Origin: Cyathus striatus
Taxonomy: Eukaryota > Basidiomycota > Agaricomycetes > Agaricales > Nidulariaceae
DNA length: 64,000 nucleotides
NCBI GenBank assembly: GCA_025738555.1
Contig: JAOVFP010000005.1
Span: forward strand, 1,984,001-2,048,000
Reading direction: 5' to 3'
Shown here: positions 47,385 through 59,439 of the stretch, piece by piece
How positions within the stretch are numbered: the stretch's first letter is position 1
Layout: every line of letters starts with the position of its first letter
Made by a program: the position numbers and the translations under genes
Notes under the pieces: model-generated
Databases searched by the model: none
What the model was told of the DNA's origin: nothing
What the model saw: the letters and a program-made list of their open reading frames with translations, nothing else

Positions 47385-49591
47385 AAAACTAGACAAGTTT
47401 ATGTGATCTTCCTGATTCCATTCTGGAATCATATCTACTTTAATTTTGACATTGAACTGAGCAGTAGTCAATTTGCTTACTGATTTTTCTTTGCTAATTG
47501 AGCTACCACCAGTGTTGGAAGGATCTGGATCATTTCCATCATCCCTATTTGATGGTCATTGGGGGTTTATTGGATCTCATCAGTTATTATATCTGTTAGG
47601 GTCATTGTTGTCAGGGTTGTCCCCTCCTGGTTCTGGAAATCCAGAACCTGATGCAATGGCTGGTTGTTTCTTAGAGAACAATTTTCATAATTTGGGAGCT
47701 CTGGAGCATGTAGTAGGATGCTTGTATATTGATATTCCTATATTATTTTCTGTGTTAGCTCTCATGCAGCCATTCTGAATTCATTGGGCATGTGTTGATA
47801 TGCTATTATTCTGATTGGCACTTAGGCTTGGCTGTTTGAATAGATTTATGTTTAACATATGTGGTGGTATTGTCACATCCCATTCCAACCACTAAGGGTT
47901 GAACCATGAAGAAGGGTCTAACGATGAGAGAGCACGTAAGTAAATGGCTCGGGGGTAATGAAAAAAGTATGGGAGTAATGGAACATTGACTTCAACTTAT
48001 ATGTTGCACCCCTTGAACTTCTCATTCCATATTTAGAAGAAGGCAGAGCTGATGCTGATAACTCGGAGTTGGAACAAGTCCCAAGTGAAGGAAAGGGTAT
48101 TAATGTAGTTGATTCGAAACTGTAGTCTACTTACAATATAGAGTAGTTTATATAGTATTTACTTTGTCCCAGATGCGGAGGGAGTTAGTGTCTATGGGTT
48201 TGTGGCATACTGAGGGATAGGTAACTCCAGAGAATGTAGACTACAGTAGACTAGTTTCACACCTCTAGATTACAGTCAACGTATAATACTGATAGTTACG
48301 GTGATGATGAGGAACGGGGTAAAACTAATGGGGATGGGAGTTATAGAATGAACTAGAAAGAATGGAAAGGCATAGAACAAATAGTAGTAATAAAGGGAAG
48401 GGACAAGTAAACAATGACAAGTAAACATTAAGTAAGTAAGAGTTCCTTTTATAACAAATGTATACAGTCCAGAGGAAATGTACAATCCTCAGATGAAAAC
48501 ATAACAGACTTGCGTCGGTCCTAGAGGCTTTGTCACGGATATGACAGGTATGTTGTGTTGGGATTGCCTTGTGATGTATGTGCTAACAGGAGGAGGTGCA
48601 AGAACATGTTTTAATTTAGGTATGATCACTTTTTTTGTCTTTGTTCTCAAAGAATTAGGTGGAGGTTTACCTTGAGGCAAAAATTGAAACATCTATTTCC
48701 CCAAAATCACAACAACCTGCAAGGTGCACTAGGAATGCACCCACCTCAAACCTGTAGCAAGCTAAAAGGATTTCAAATTCATTTCTTTCCCAGACAATAG
48801 TTGTTTCTCCATCTTTTCCCCATGCTGAGTAACTCAGAATCCATACACTAGTGAAGCTGAGAGAGTCATCTGCTAAATTTTGTCTTTTATGTAACTCTTT
48901 GTTTAAAGTCTGAATTCATTTCTGATTGACAAAATATCCTGTTATATTATTTGCAAAACAAATCTGGAGAACATAATCTCTTGTGTTAATTTAATTTCTT
49001 CTGTTCTAAACATGTGTCTAGACCTTAATAATTGTCCAGTGTGCTGTCTTCTGAGGTCCAAAGCAAGATTGATGTATTCATAAAGATCAGTAGCTGTTAA
49101 GTCATCAGTTTGTTGACTTCTTAAAACATCAGGAGATCATGAGACAGGTAAATCCACTCATACATTTTCTATAGTGAGATTATTAGGTATCTCATGCATT
49201 ATTTCCTTGACAGTTCCTATTGGTTCACCAAATCAGTTAGTTCTGGGAAGGACAGGATGTCTTCATTTGGATTCTCATCTTCTACTTCATTGCATTCATC
49301 TGTGTGCTTGTCTTCATCTTCAGGATTATCATCTTGATCTAATCCAAGAACAGGATCTCTCCTTGGTTTCTCTATTTGTCTCAGATCTTCATCACTGGGA
49401 AAATCTCCTATCATACCAGGCAGTGCAGCTACCTCATCATCCCTTAGCCTTAGTGCTGATGGCTGTATAGAAGTGGAATTAGATGCTTGTATCCTTGTGA
49501 GTTCCTCTGCTGCTTCTCTCACATGTTGCATAGTACATGTTTTCCATTCTGTAGCTTTACCTTTACCTTTACCTTTACCTTTAGGGGACAT
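47385..49591 (-). pseudogene. Gag-like retroelement relic, host of a solo LTR
   Basis: Read leftwards, a clean 124-codon start (49591-49217) opens MSPKGKGKGKGKATEW, is basic then acidic, and contains QHVREAAEELTRIQAS. Beyond broken frames and the solo LTR, fragments such as GSGFPEPGGDNPDNNDPNR, SKEKSVSKLTTAQFNVKIKV and DMIPEWNQED (47690-47400) resemble the capsid entry of some basidiomycete gypsy Gag proteins. Direction and spacing fit one gene, but similarity is from memory of family style only. It could be another low-complexity element protein. Confidence 0.4.
47871..48546 (-). repeat. Solo LTR of the young gypsy family, GGTAT duplication
   Basis: On the minus strand it begins TGTCATATCCGTGACAAAGC and ends GGAATGGGATGTGACA, matching both ends of the dimer LTRs, with similar interior phrases. 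The 5-bp GGTAT is present exactly at 47866-47870 and 48547-48551. No internal region: a product of LTR-LTR recombination. At 676 bp and with clear divergence it is older than the dimer. Confidence 0.9.
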
Positions 49592-50164
49592 GTGTCAAGC
49601 ACACACATGTGCAAAATTGATTTGATTTGATTAGTTCAAATCTTATGCACTTGTAGTCTGTTTTCCCAATGTGTCCACCAGTGTTATAGTTCTTGAGTAG
49701 ACTATACTCATGGGTGTAAGAAGTGATAGCAGTTCCCATGCTTAAGGAGAACATTTCATTACTTCAACTGCAGTGCAGAGCATTAGACTCTGCACAGATC
49801 ACATTGAAATTTTGATACCATGTATTATATGGTATAAGATGTCTGTATACAATTTCACATGTTAATACAGCTGTTTTATATTGTGATATAAGTAAATTTA
49901 ACCTTATGTCACATTTTCATAAAGAAGTAGTTCCTTCACATATAAAATTCCTTGTGAATTGAGGAATAGTATAAAAATTCTCTGACATGTAGTCTGTATG
50001 CTAAATAATAAAATACCAAAGTTGTATGATGATTACTCATTCTTCTGACCTGGAATAAGAGCGAGCAGATCTGTTTTTATTCTATGTGCTAATTAAACTT
50101 AAAGTCTCAATACAAATGTTTGAAACATAACTGGCAAAAAGGATGATGCATTATATTGAGTAAA
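49592..50164. other. No gene recognised
   Basis: Upstream flank of the gag-like relic; AT-rich, with no frame, repeat or RNA structure I can support. Confidence 0.3.
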
Positions 50165-50500
50165 TTAAGAGGTCGTGACACTTAGCCACATGTTTCAACT
50201 GACTATCAGAGAGTCAGTTGAGAGTCAGTTGATAGTATCAGAGAGTAGATTGATAGTAAGATGAGACTTAGTTGAGACTCAGGTGAGACTTTCATAGAGT
50301 CAGGTGAGAGTCAGATGAGAGTCAGTTGATAGTCAGATTATAATTACATACAAAATTAGAATAATCACAAGTCTCACCCTACTATCACCTTACTATCACC
50401 TTACTCTTATTCAATCTAGTATCAGATACTAATCTGAGAGTTGATTGATACAATTTCACCTGACTATCATCTGACTATCACTTATATTTGTATAAGTTAT
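50165..50500. repeat. Short AGTCAGTTGA/TAGTCAG repeats in inverted halves
   Basis: The left half repeats GAGAGTCAGTTGATAGT-like words about eight times. The right half (50370-50490) carries the complementary orientation (CTATCACCTTACTATCACC, CACCTGACTATCATCTGAC). Together they form a loose ~330-bp inverted repeat, possibly a small foldback element. Edges are unclear. Confidence 0.5.
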
Positions 50501-50802
50501 CAGTGTAAAATAAGATTGCATCTTAGCAGAATTGAACCCTCGATGTGGTCACGTGACCGGCGCTTATTCCGAAAGCGCCAATGGGCCATCAATCATAAAT
50601 AGATGATGTCATTAAATATTATGTAATGTTATTATTATTAATAAGCACGCGATTAGTCACACATACGTACATCTTTTTTTGTGGGGCGACTTGTCAATTA
50701 ATTTTTTATTCCCACCCTCCATTCACTCCCTTGCTCCCCCCACCTTCCATTCGCTCTATCATTTCCACTTTACCTTCGATCCTCTTCCTCTCTTCTTTGG
50801 GC

Positions 50803-51150
50803 GCAATCACTCTTTCTTATCGAGCGCAATCGCTCTTTCTTATCGAGCGCAATCGCTCTTTCTTATCGAGCGCAATCGCTCTTTCTTATCGAGCGCTTAA
50901 TCGCTCTTTCTTATCGAAGCGCAATCGCTCTTTCTTATCGAGCGTAATCGCTCTTTCTTATCGAGCGCAATCGCTCTTTCTTATCGAGCGCAATCGCTCT
51001 TTCTTATCGAGCGCAATCGCTCTTTCTTATCGAGTGCAATCGCTCTTTCTTATCGAGCGCAATCGCTCTTTCTTATCGAGCGCAATCGCTCTTTTCTTAT
51101 CGAGTGCAATCGCTCTTTTTTTATCGAGCGCAATCGCTTTTCTCTCCGTT
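50803..51150. repeat. 23-bp array of GAGCG-CAAT-CGCTC hairpins
   Basis: About 15 tandem copies of GAGCGCAATCGCTC plus TTTCTTATC. Each unit is a perfect 5-bp stem with a CAAT loop. Occasional units lose a CpG (GAGTGCAATCGCTC, GCGCAATCACTC). A 208-codon open frame spanning it on the plus strand is a product of periodicity. Confidence 0.95.
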
Positions 51151-51249
51151 TATTCCGGAATGCGCATTGTTTGTCCCCACGATGGCGTTAAGGTGCGCAT
51201 TCTCTCTTTCTTCCCTCACTCCAGTGCCACTGAGCGTAACGCTCCCTTC

Positions 51250-52305
51250 TAGCCCCTCTCCCCCGTGATGTTTTGAGCGCAATCGCTCCTCTTCCCCTCC
51301 CCCATGCCACGTATGAGCGCAAACGCTCCTCCTTCCCTCCCCTATGCCACGTATGAGCGCAAACGCTCCGTCCTCCCTCTCCTCTGTGACGTCTGAGCAC
51401 AAACGCTCGACGTTCTGTCCCTCATGCCACGTCTGAGCGCAAACGCTCCCCCCTCCCTCTCCTCTGACGTCTGAGCGCAAACGCTCGATGTCCTCTCCCC
51501 CACGCCACGTATGAGCGCAAACGCTCGTTCCCTCCCCTCCCTCCTCCCGTGACGTCTACGAGCGCAAACGCTCGTGTTTCCCTCCCCTCTCCCCTGTACC
51601 ACGTCTGAGTGCAAACGCTCGTCGTTTCCCTCCCCTCTCCCCTGTACCCCTCCCCACGCCGTGTCTGAGCGCAAACGCTCTTTCCTCCTCTTCCCCACGC
51701 CGTATCTGAGCGCAAACGCTCTCGGTTCCCCCCCCCCCCCTGCAACGTCTTCGAGCACCAATGCTCATTCTTCCCCTCCCTACACCGTGTCTGAGCGCAA
51801 ATGCTCCTTGTTCCCCACCCCCTGCAACATCTTTGAGCGCAAACACTCTTTCTTCCTCTTCCCCACACCGTATCTGAGCGCAAACGCTCGTTCATCACCT
51901 CCCCACGCCGTGTCTGAGCGCAAACGCTCTTTGTTCCCCTCCCCCCGCAACGTCTTCGAGTGCAAACGCTCGTTCATCACCTCCCCACGCCGTGTCTGAG
52001 CGCAAACGCTCTTTGTTCCCCTCCCCCTGCAACATCTTCGAGCGCAAACGCTCGTTCCTCCCCTCCCTACATGATGCCTGAGCACTAACGCTCTTCGTTC
52101 CCCACCCCCCGCAACGTCTTCGAGTGCAAACGCTCGTTCCTCCCCTCCCTACATGATGCCTGAGCGCTAACGCTCTTCGTTTCCCACCCCCCGCTACGTC
52201 TTCGAGCGCAAACACTCTTTCCTCCCCTCCCCATGCCGTGTCTGAGCGCAAACGCTCTCGGTTCCCATCCCCCCGCAACGTCTTCGAATGCAAACGCTCC
52301 CTCCT
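51250..52305. repeat. ~55-bp array with GAGCG-CAAA-CGCTC hairpins
   Basis: About 20 copies of TGAGCGCAAACGCTC separated by ~40 bp of C/T-rich sequence (e.g. CCCTCCCCACGCCGTGTC). The 5-bp hairpin stem of the previous array is retained, while the loop is CAAA and the spacer differs. Several units have one CpG changed (GAGTGCAAACGCTC, GAGCGCAAACACTC). Minus-strand frames rich in AFALRRG/SVCAQT-type repeats are artefacts. It ends where giant element 3 begins. Confidence 0.9.
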
Positions 52306-52439
52306 GAGGGGTGTTAGCCATTTGGATCATAAAAAGCCCAGGTTTTATGAAAAAGTGATCACAAAATCCCTGACTTCCATGATCACTGCTAAAATCTAAT
52401 GGTATTCATTATTATTAATGAATGTATGAGTGATCAAAG

Positions 52440-53105
52440 GTGATCATTGGATGTTATAATAGTGTATGATGGATATTAAAGGGCATATTGACTACTAATG
52501 AATACTAATGAATGTGAAAGTGATCATAAGTGATCATGATATAATATAATAGTGTATTATAGTGCATAATGACTACTGGTGAATACTAATGGATGTGTAA
52601 GTGATCATAAGTGATCATGGTATGTCGTAATAGCATATTATAGTGTGTAATGACTACTGGTGAATACTAATGGATGTGGAAGTGATCATAAGTGATCATG
52701 GTATAGTATAATGGTGTATTATAGTGTGTAATGACTACTAGTTAATACTAATGAATGTGGAAGTGATCATATGTGATCATGATATGTTATAATAGTGTTT
52801 TATAGTGCATAATGACTACTGGTGAATACTAATGAATGTACAAGTGATCATAAGTGATCATGGTATAGTATAATGATGTATTATAGTGTGTAATGACTAC
52901 TAGTTAATACTAATGAAGGTGGAAGTGATCATATGTGATCATGATATGTTATAATAGTGTTTTATAGTGCATAATGACTACTGGTGAATACTAATGAATG
53001 TAGAAGTAATCATAAGTGATCATGGTATGTTATAATAGCATATTATTGTGTGTAATGCCTACTAGTTAATACTAATAAATGTAAAAGTGATCATAAGTGA
53101 TCATT
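52440..53105. repeat. ~81-bp TGATCA-rich units, left arm of element 3
   Basis: About eight tandem copies, each with AAGTGATCATAAGTGATCAT followed by TATTATAGTG and ATGACTACTGGTGAATACTA. The mirror block is 56050-56750. A related unit (GTGATCATAGGTGATCATTA) makes up the outer arms of element 4. Confidence 0.85.
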
Positions 53106-53129
53106 GTATAAATGAATATAGGAATATCA

Positions 53130-53870
53130 CATTTTCCCACATGTCACACCTGTCACGCTCGTCACATTCGTCACATATGTCACGAGTGTTACGAATGTCA
53201 CGCTCCACATATTTGTCACATATGTGATATATGTCATGTATGTAGCATTTGTCATACTTGTCACACTTGTTGTGTATGTCACATTTGTCACACCTGTCAC
53301 GTATGTCACGTATGTTGCATTTGTCATACTTGTCACACATGTCACACCTGTCGTATTTGTCACGTATGTCACACGTCTCATGTATGTCACACCTGTCACA
53401 CCTGTCGTATTTGTCACGTATGTCACGTATGTCACGCATGTCACGCATGTCACGCATGTTATGCATGTCACATTTGTCACACTTATGTATGTCATGTATG
53501 TCACATTTATTATGCATGTCACACGTCTCATGTATGTCACATTTGTCACACGTGTCACAGTACGAATGTCACGCTTCTCATATTTGTCACACATGTTGTA
53601 TATGTCATGTATGTAGCATTTGTCACACTTGTCACACTTTTTATACATGTCACACCTGTTATGTATGTCACATTAGTCATGCATATCACATTCTTACATG
53701 TCACGCTTGTCAGATTCGTCACACCTGTCACGCTCGTCACATATGTCACATATTTTACTACTTGTCACATATGTTTCACTTATCAGTCCCATCTGTCACA
53801 AATGTCACCCCTTCCCTATATGTTACAAATGTCACATTTTCTGTATTTGTCATTCCTTTCCTGTATGTTA
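53130..53870. repeat. TGTCAC-rich short repeats, left arm of element 3
   Basis: Dozens of TGTCAC words at 9-18 nt spacing, as in TATGTCACATTTGTCACACC; strand sense reverses to GTGACA in the right arm (55130-56030). Long Cys/His- or Met/Ser-rich frames here (up to 324 codons) come from the periodicity and have no codon-level support. Confidence 0.85.
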
Positions 53871-56800
53871 CACTTGCACCTATATCACACTTGTTATGCT
53901 TTACATTTACACCTTTCCCACATATAATTGTTAGCATATTGATCTCACAAGTAAATTTACTTGCCATACAGATTACATTTGTCACAAATTTTACCACTTG
54001 TCACATATGTCCCCCTATATTACCACATGCCATGCTTTTTCTTTTCCTGCTACCCATCACACCATTTCTGCCACCAATTGTTGTCTGAAGCAACAAATAA
54101 TGAAGGGGGGTAGGTTGGGAGAGAGGGGGGTGATAAGAGATGAAAAGCTCAGACACAAACACAGACACAGACACAAATACAAATAGGAGGAAACTTGTGG
54201 TCAACTATCAAATTACAGGGGGTTTATATACTAGGGTTATCAACCAAAGTCCTACCAAGGCCTGAACCAGAGGCTGTACAACCCAGAATATCTAACATTG
54301 TACCTTTCCTGCCACCTGTTGCAACTTTCCTGACAAGTTGCACATTTCACACTTTCCCTATTCACCACATCCATCACATCTTTTTCCATATATCACATAG
54401 TACTAACTGTATACTATCTTCCCACTATCACATCTCTTATCTCTTTGTCTCACTTCATGTTTAGTCCAATTGTGTTGTTTTATTCATGTCACTCATTCTA
54501 CTATGGTTCTATGTTATTGTTAAAACTTATAACTTTCTAATGTCTGAAGTCTTGATGTCAATATGATACTGTTTTCATGTCCTACTAGTACTTATCTATT
54601 CATAAGCAAGAACTGCTACATAACCAGCTGTTGTATGTATCATTCTCACAGATGTCTCAACTAACTCTCAGCTTACTCTCATCTGAGACTTAAATAAAAC
54701 AAGTAGTTAAATGTAACAATCATGTGAGTGCTTAAAATGTGTAATTCCCATAACTCAGTGAAGGCTATCAACCTTGACAATTTCAAACTGATTGCAGATG
54801 GCATAGTGTCATATATGTCATATTTGACATGAGATTCTTGAGACAATTATTACACATGTAACTGTATGAATGTCTAAATACTGATGTGAGCTTTGACAAA
54901 GATCAGAAACATAAGGATCATTGACTTCAACTTGTGTGCTGTGTACAATGCAGTTCTTTGTGTTCAGATATATTATAGCAAGTCATATGTTTCTATTTTA
55001 ATACTTAAGATTGGTACACTAAAGATGTGTTCACCAAAACAGGTTTGAAGTAGGGGAATGAAATAGAATCTTCAATTTGTAATGTGTGTAATATTTATAG
55101 AAGTATTATGTGTAATATAACTGAAAAATGTGACATGTAAGAAAAGTATCACAAAATGAGAGAAAATATATGACAGATATAACAGACATGGAAAATGTGA
55201 CAAATATGTAAGGAATGTGACAAATGTGTAAAATATGATAAGTGTTATATGAATGATGCTTGAAGAGTGTGACAGGTATAACAGACAGAAAAAAGGGTGA
55301 CAGATGTGGAAAGCATGACATTTGTGACAGATGAGAGTAATAAGTGTGATATATATGACCAGTAGTAAAATGTGTGACATATGTGACGAGTGTGACGAAT
55401 CTGACAAGTGTGACATGTAAGATAAATGTGATATGCATGACAAGTGTGACAAATCCAACAAGTATGACATGTAAGAATGTGATATGCATGACAAATGTGA
55501 CATACATACAGGTGTGACATGTATAAAAAGTGTGACAAGTGTGACAAATGCTACATACATGACATATACAACAGGTGTGACAAATATGAGGAGCGTGACA
55601 TTCGTACTGTGACACGTGTGACAAATGTGACATACATGAGACGTGTGACATGCATAATAAATGTGACATACATGACATACATAAGTGTGACAAATGTGAC
55701 ATGCATAACATGCGTGACATGCGTGACATGCGTGACATACGTGACAAATACGACAGGTGTGACAGGTGTGACATACATGAGACGTGTGACATACGTGACA
55801 AATACGACAGGTGTGACATGTGTGACAAGTATGACAAATGCAACATACGTGACATACGTGACAGGTGTGACAAATGTGACATACACAACAAGTGTGACAA
55901 GTATGACAAATGCTACATACATGACATATATCACATATGTGACAAATATGTGGAGCGTGACATTCGTAACACTCGTGACATATGTGACGAATGTGACGAG
56001 CGTGACAGGTGTGACATGTGGGAAAATGTGATATTCCTATATTCATTTATACAATGATCACTTATGATCACTTTTACATTTATTAGTATTAACTAGTAGG
56101 CATTACACACAATAATATGCTATTATAACATACCATGATCACTTATGATTACTTCTACATTCATTAGTATTCACCAGTAGTCATTATGCACTATAAAACA
56201 CTATTATAACATATCATGATCACATATGATCACTTCCACCTTCATTAGTATTAACTAGTAGTCATTACACACTATAATACATCATTATACTATACCATGA
56301 TCACTTATGATCACTTGTACATTCATTAGTATTCACCAGTAGTCATTATGCACTATAAAACACTATTATAACATATCATGATCACATATGATCACTTCCA
56401 CATTCATTAGTATTAACTAGTAGTCATTACACACTATAATACACCATTATACTATACCATGATCACTTATGATCACTTCCACATCCATTAGTATTCACCA
56501 GTAGTCATTACACACTATAATATGCTATTACGACATACCATGATCACTTATGATCACTTACACATCCATTAGTATTCACCAGTAGTCATTATGCACTATA
56601 ATACACTATTATATTATATCATGATCACTTATGATCACTTACACATCCATTAGTATTCACCAGTAGTCATTATGCACTATAATACACTATTATATTATAT
56701 CATGATCACTTATGATCACTTTCACATTCATTAGTATTCATTAGTAGTCAATATGCCCTTTAATATCCATCATACACTATTATAACATCCAATGATCACC

Positions 56801-56934
56801 TTTGATCACTCATACATTCATTAATAATAATGAATACCATTAGATTTTAGCAGTGATCATGGAAGTCAGGGATTTTGTGATCACTTTTTCATAAAACCTG
56901 GGCTTTTTATGATCCAAATTGGCTGACACTTATG

Positions 56935-58395
56935 GGGTACCTGGAAGACAAGCTTTTCAGCATCATCCTGAATTCTCCGGAATCATACCCCCGCTTCCCG
57001 GTACGCAATGGGCTCGTATACGCCCTAAACTTGGCAAAGGAAGAGGTGATTTGCGTACCTCGAGACCGTGCGATTATCACGACCATCATCGAACAAGCCC
57101 ACCACACCCTGGGCCACTTCGGAGACCAACGAACGGCGGAGTACATCCGCTGCTGGTACTGGTGGCCACAAATTGCCAAAGACATCCAGGAATTCTGCCG
57201 GACTTGCGAGGCATGCCAACAGGCCAAGACCTCCAACCAGAAGCCCGCGGGTAAGCTACACCCACTCCCTGTACCTACGAAGCCTTGGGACTCCATCGGG
57301 ATGGACTTCGTAGGACCGTTCCCCGAGACCAAAGGTAGTAACTACCTCTGGGTCATCATCTGCCACATGACGAGTATGGTACACCTCATACCTGTCCACA
57401 CCACCATGACGGCCGCAGACCTCTCATGGGTCTACCGTAGGGAGATCGTGCGCATGCACGGCCTACCCAGCACCATCGTTAGCGACCGTGACCCGAAGTT
57501 CACGTCCAGGTGGTGGAAGGAGCTCCACCGCCTCTTGGGGGCCAAACTCCTCATGTCCACATCGTTCCACCCAGAAACAGATGGACAAACAGAACGGATG
57601 AACTGGAGGGTGGGGCAGATCTTCCGCACCATGGTACGCCCCAACCAGAAAGACTGGATTGACAAGGTCGATTTAGCGGAATTCGCTATCAACGCTAGCG
57701 TATCCAGTACAACAGGATATGCGCCATTCGAACTCAATGGGGGATACCTCCCATTGATGTTGAGAGAAATCAGAAAGGATGGAATCACCCACCGCGGCGT
57801 GCGCGCCTATGCTGAACAGGCGCTCGCAAACCTAGTGGAGGCCCATGACGCAATCATAGCAAACCGCATCTTCCAGGCATCCTACGCGAACCAGAAGCGA
57901 GGGATGGAACCCAAGATTGACGAAGGATCCCTCGTCTACCTCTCCACGGAGAATTTGAACCTCCCCAAGGGCAGAGCGAAGAAACTTTGCCCTAAATTTA
58001 TAGGCCCATATAAAGTCCTCAAAGCCAACCCAGCCACGTCCACTTATACACTAGAGCTGCCACCAGCCCTAATGGCAAGGCGTATTCACCCCGCCTTCCA
58101 CGCCAAACTGCTTCAGCCTTACAACGCGTCTAACGACGCGTTGTTTCCCAATCGATCGAAACCCAAACCATATGACTTCGGCGCTAATGCGTCAACCGAA
58201 TGGTTTGTAGACGAAATATTAGGTCATCGTTGGACAACGGAAGGGCACCTCGAGTATGAGGTATGGTGGAGCCTAGGTGATACCACCTGGGAACCCCACC
58301 ACCAATGCAAGGACCTCGAAGCCCTCAACCGCTATCTGGAACTACAAGGGGTGCGTCGACACACCCAATTACCTAAAAAACGCGTCACACCGTAA
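56935..58395 (+). CDS. pol 3' part: integrase and chromodomain, locus B chromovirus
   Basis: An uninterrupted ~485-codon frame. It encodes the integrase HHCC finger (HHTLGHFG ... FCRTCEAC), the DDE core with GMDFVGPF, VSDRDPKF and HPETDGQTERMN, the C-terminal GRAKKLCPKFIGPYKVL domain, and a chromodomain (VDEILGHRW ... DTTWEPHHQCKDLEAL). Integrase inserts the cDNA into nuclear DNA, and chromodomains of this lineage may target heterochromatin. Protease, RT and RNase H are absent: giant element 3 occupies that side. The apparent ATG (56932-56934) is made by the last bases of element 3, so it is not a natural start. The frame is GC-rich and undecayed, in contrast to locus A. Confidence 0.85.
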   Translation, partial: GYLEDKLFSIILNSPESYPRFPVRNGLVYALNLAKEEVICVPRDRAIITTIIEQAHHTLGHFGDQRTAEYIRCWYWWPQIAKDIQEFCRTCEACQQAKTSNQKPAGKLHPLPVPTKPWDSIGMDFVGPFPETKGSNYLWVIICHMTSMVHLIPVHTTMTAADLSWVYRREIVRMHGLPSTIVSDRDPKFTSRWWKELHRLLGAKLLMSTSFHPETDGQTERMNWRVGQIFRTMVRPNQKDWIDKVDLAEFAINASVSSTTGYAPFELNGGYLPLMLREIRKDGITHRGVRAYAEQALANLVEAHDAIIANRIFQASYANQKRGMEPKIDEGSLVYLSTENLNLPKGRAKKLCPKFIGPYKVLKANPATSTYTLELPPALMARRIHPAFHAKLLQPYNASNDALFPNRSKPKPYDFGANASTEWFVDEILGHRWTTEGHLEYEVWWSLGDTTWEPHHQCKDLEALNRYLELQGVRRHTQLPKKRVTP

Positions 58396-58412
58396 CGCTA
58401 CGCAACACAATT

Positions 58413-58885
58413 TTGTTTGTTTTACACGGGCAACAAACATTGCCCTATACGCACCCACAAACACTCGCGCACGTCACCAAATTTAGTCTCTCCCCTTTTT
58501 CTTTTTCCTTCCTTTCCTCCCTTCCACTCCCATTCACCAACAACGCCAACGTCAACCCCACCAACTACGCCAACTCCTACGGCCCCAACACCGGGGATGG
58601 TGGCGCTGACCACCTCCACCAACCGCAACACCCTCTTCAACCCCACCCAACCGGGCACCGGAACGAGAACACGCGAGCGGGTTCTGGTGGGGGGGGATGG
58701 GATGTACAGTCCCAATTCCCTTCACTAAACCCCAACCCCGCACCCTCAAGACCGACCTACGCACCCCAACCCAACCCGCCGATGATGTACGGTGGTGGAT
58801 ACTCACCATCGTACCACGGCCATTACCCCACACTGCCAGCACAACACAGTGCCTGGGGCCCAGGATGGGCCCCACACCCTGTCCA
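58413..58885 (+). pseudogene. Extra ORF downstream of pol, locus B, 5' part
   Basis: Follows the pol stop by ~20 nt in an open frame. The likely start is not clear. The sequence becomes Asn/Pro-rich (NNANVNPTNYANSYG) and then Pro/Gly/Tyr-rich (PPMMYGGGYSPSYHGHY, AWGPGWAPHPV), like the locus A counterpart. It is interrupted at 58886 by giant element 4 inside a CTGTCCA duplication. Joining across the duplication continues in frame into 62540. Confidence 0.7.
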
Positions 58886-59439
58886 GAGGGGTGTTAGCCA
58901 ATTTGATCATAAAAAGCCCTGGCTCCCCATGATCACCATGATCAAAAAAAATGGGGCTTTTTATGATCACCTACTATTATACTATTATATGTTTACTAAT
59001 GAATCTGTGAGGTACTAGTGGATGTATATGTGATCATAGGTGATCATATAGTGTTTCAAGAGTATTAGCATATTATTGATACTAATGAATGTATAGGTGA
59101 TCATAGGTGATCATTAAGTGTTCAACTGCACATTGACCTATTATCACTACTAATGAATGTATAGGTGATCATAGGTGATCATTAAGTATTTCAAGAGTGT
59201 ATTGGCTTATTATTAATACTAGTGAATGTATAGATGATCATAAGTGATCATTAAACATTTCAAGGGCACATTGGCCTATTATCAGTACTAATGAATATAT
59301 AGGTGATCATAGGTGATCATTAAGTGTTTCAAGGGCATATTAGCTTATTATTAGTACTAGTGAATGTATAGGTGATCATAGGTGATCATGCAGCATTTTC
59401 AAAGGTATACTAGCATAATATTGGTACTAATGAATGTAG

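Larger units (their letters stand above)
52306..56934. mobile_element. Giant inverted-repeat element 3
   Basis: Complete ends: left GAGGGGTGTTAGCCATTTGG; right, reverse-complemented, CATAAGTGTCAGCCAATTTG. The arms mirror each other over ~1.7 kb each: ~250 bp unique terminal sequence, then ~81-bp TGATCA units, then TGTCAC-rich units (53130-53870; mirrored 55130-56030). The 1.2 kb centre has no protein motif and differs from the centres of elements 1, 2 and 4. Arm similarity is very high, e.g. the 53112-53560 block against its mirror at 55590-56035, suggesting recent origin or conversion between arms. Left flank is hairpin array, right flank chromovirus pol; no target duplication. Confidence 0.85.

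Noticed and set aside
50626..52330. Open frames with FLSSAIALSYRA or AFALRRGVG-type repeats
   Set aside because: Periodic translation of the 23-bp and ~55-bp hairpin arrays; present in multiple frames.
53112..56046. Long Cys/His-rich open frames (271-324 codons) resembling zinc-finger or metallothionein-like proteins
   Set aside because: They follow the TGTCACAYR periodicity, occur in several frames and on both strands of the mirrored arms, and have no start context or domain.
56932..56934. ATG as the natural start of the integrase gene
   Set aside because: These three bases belong to the terminal CATAA of giant element 3; the real pol frame began further upstream before the insertion.
58600..58800. 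G/C-rich minus-strand frames near the chromovirus extra ORF
   Set aside because: Reverse-strand shadows of the Pro-rich plus-strand ORF.
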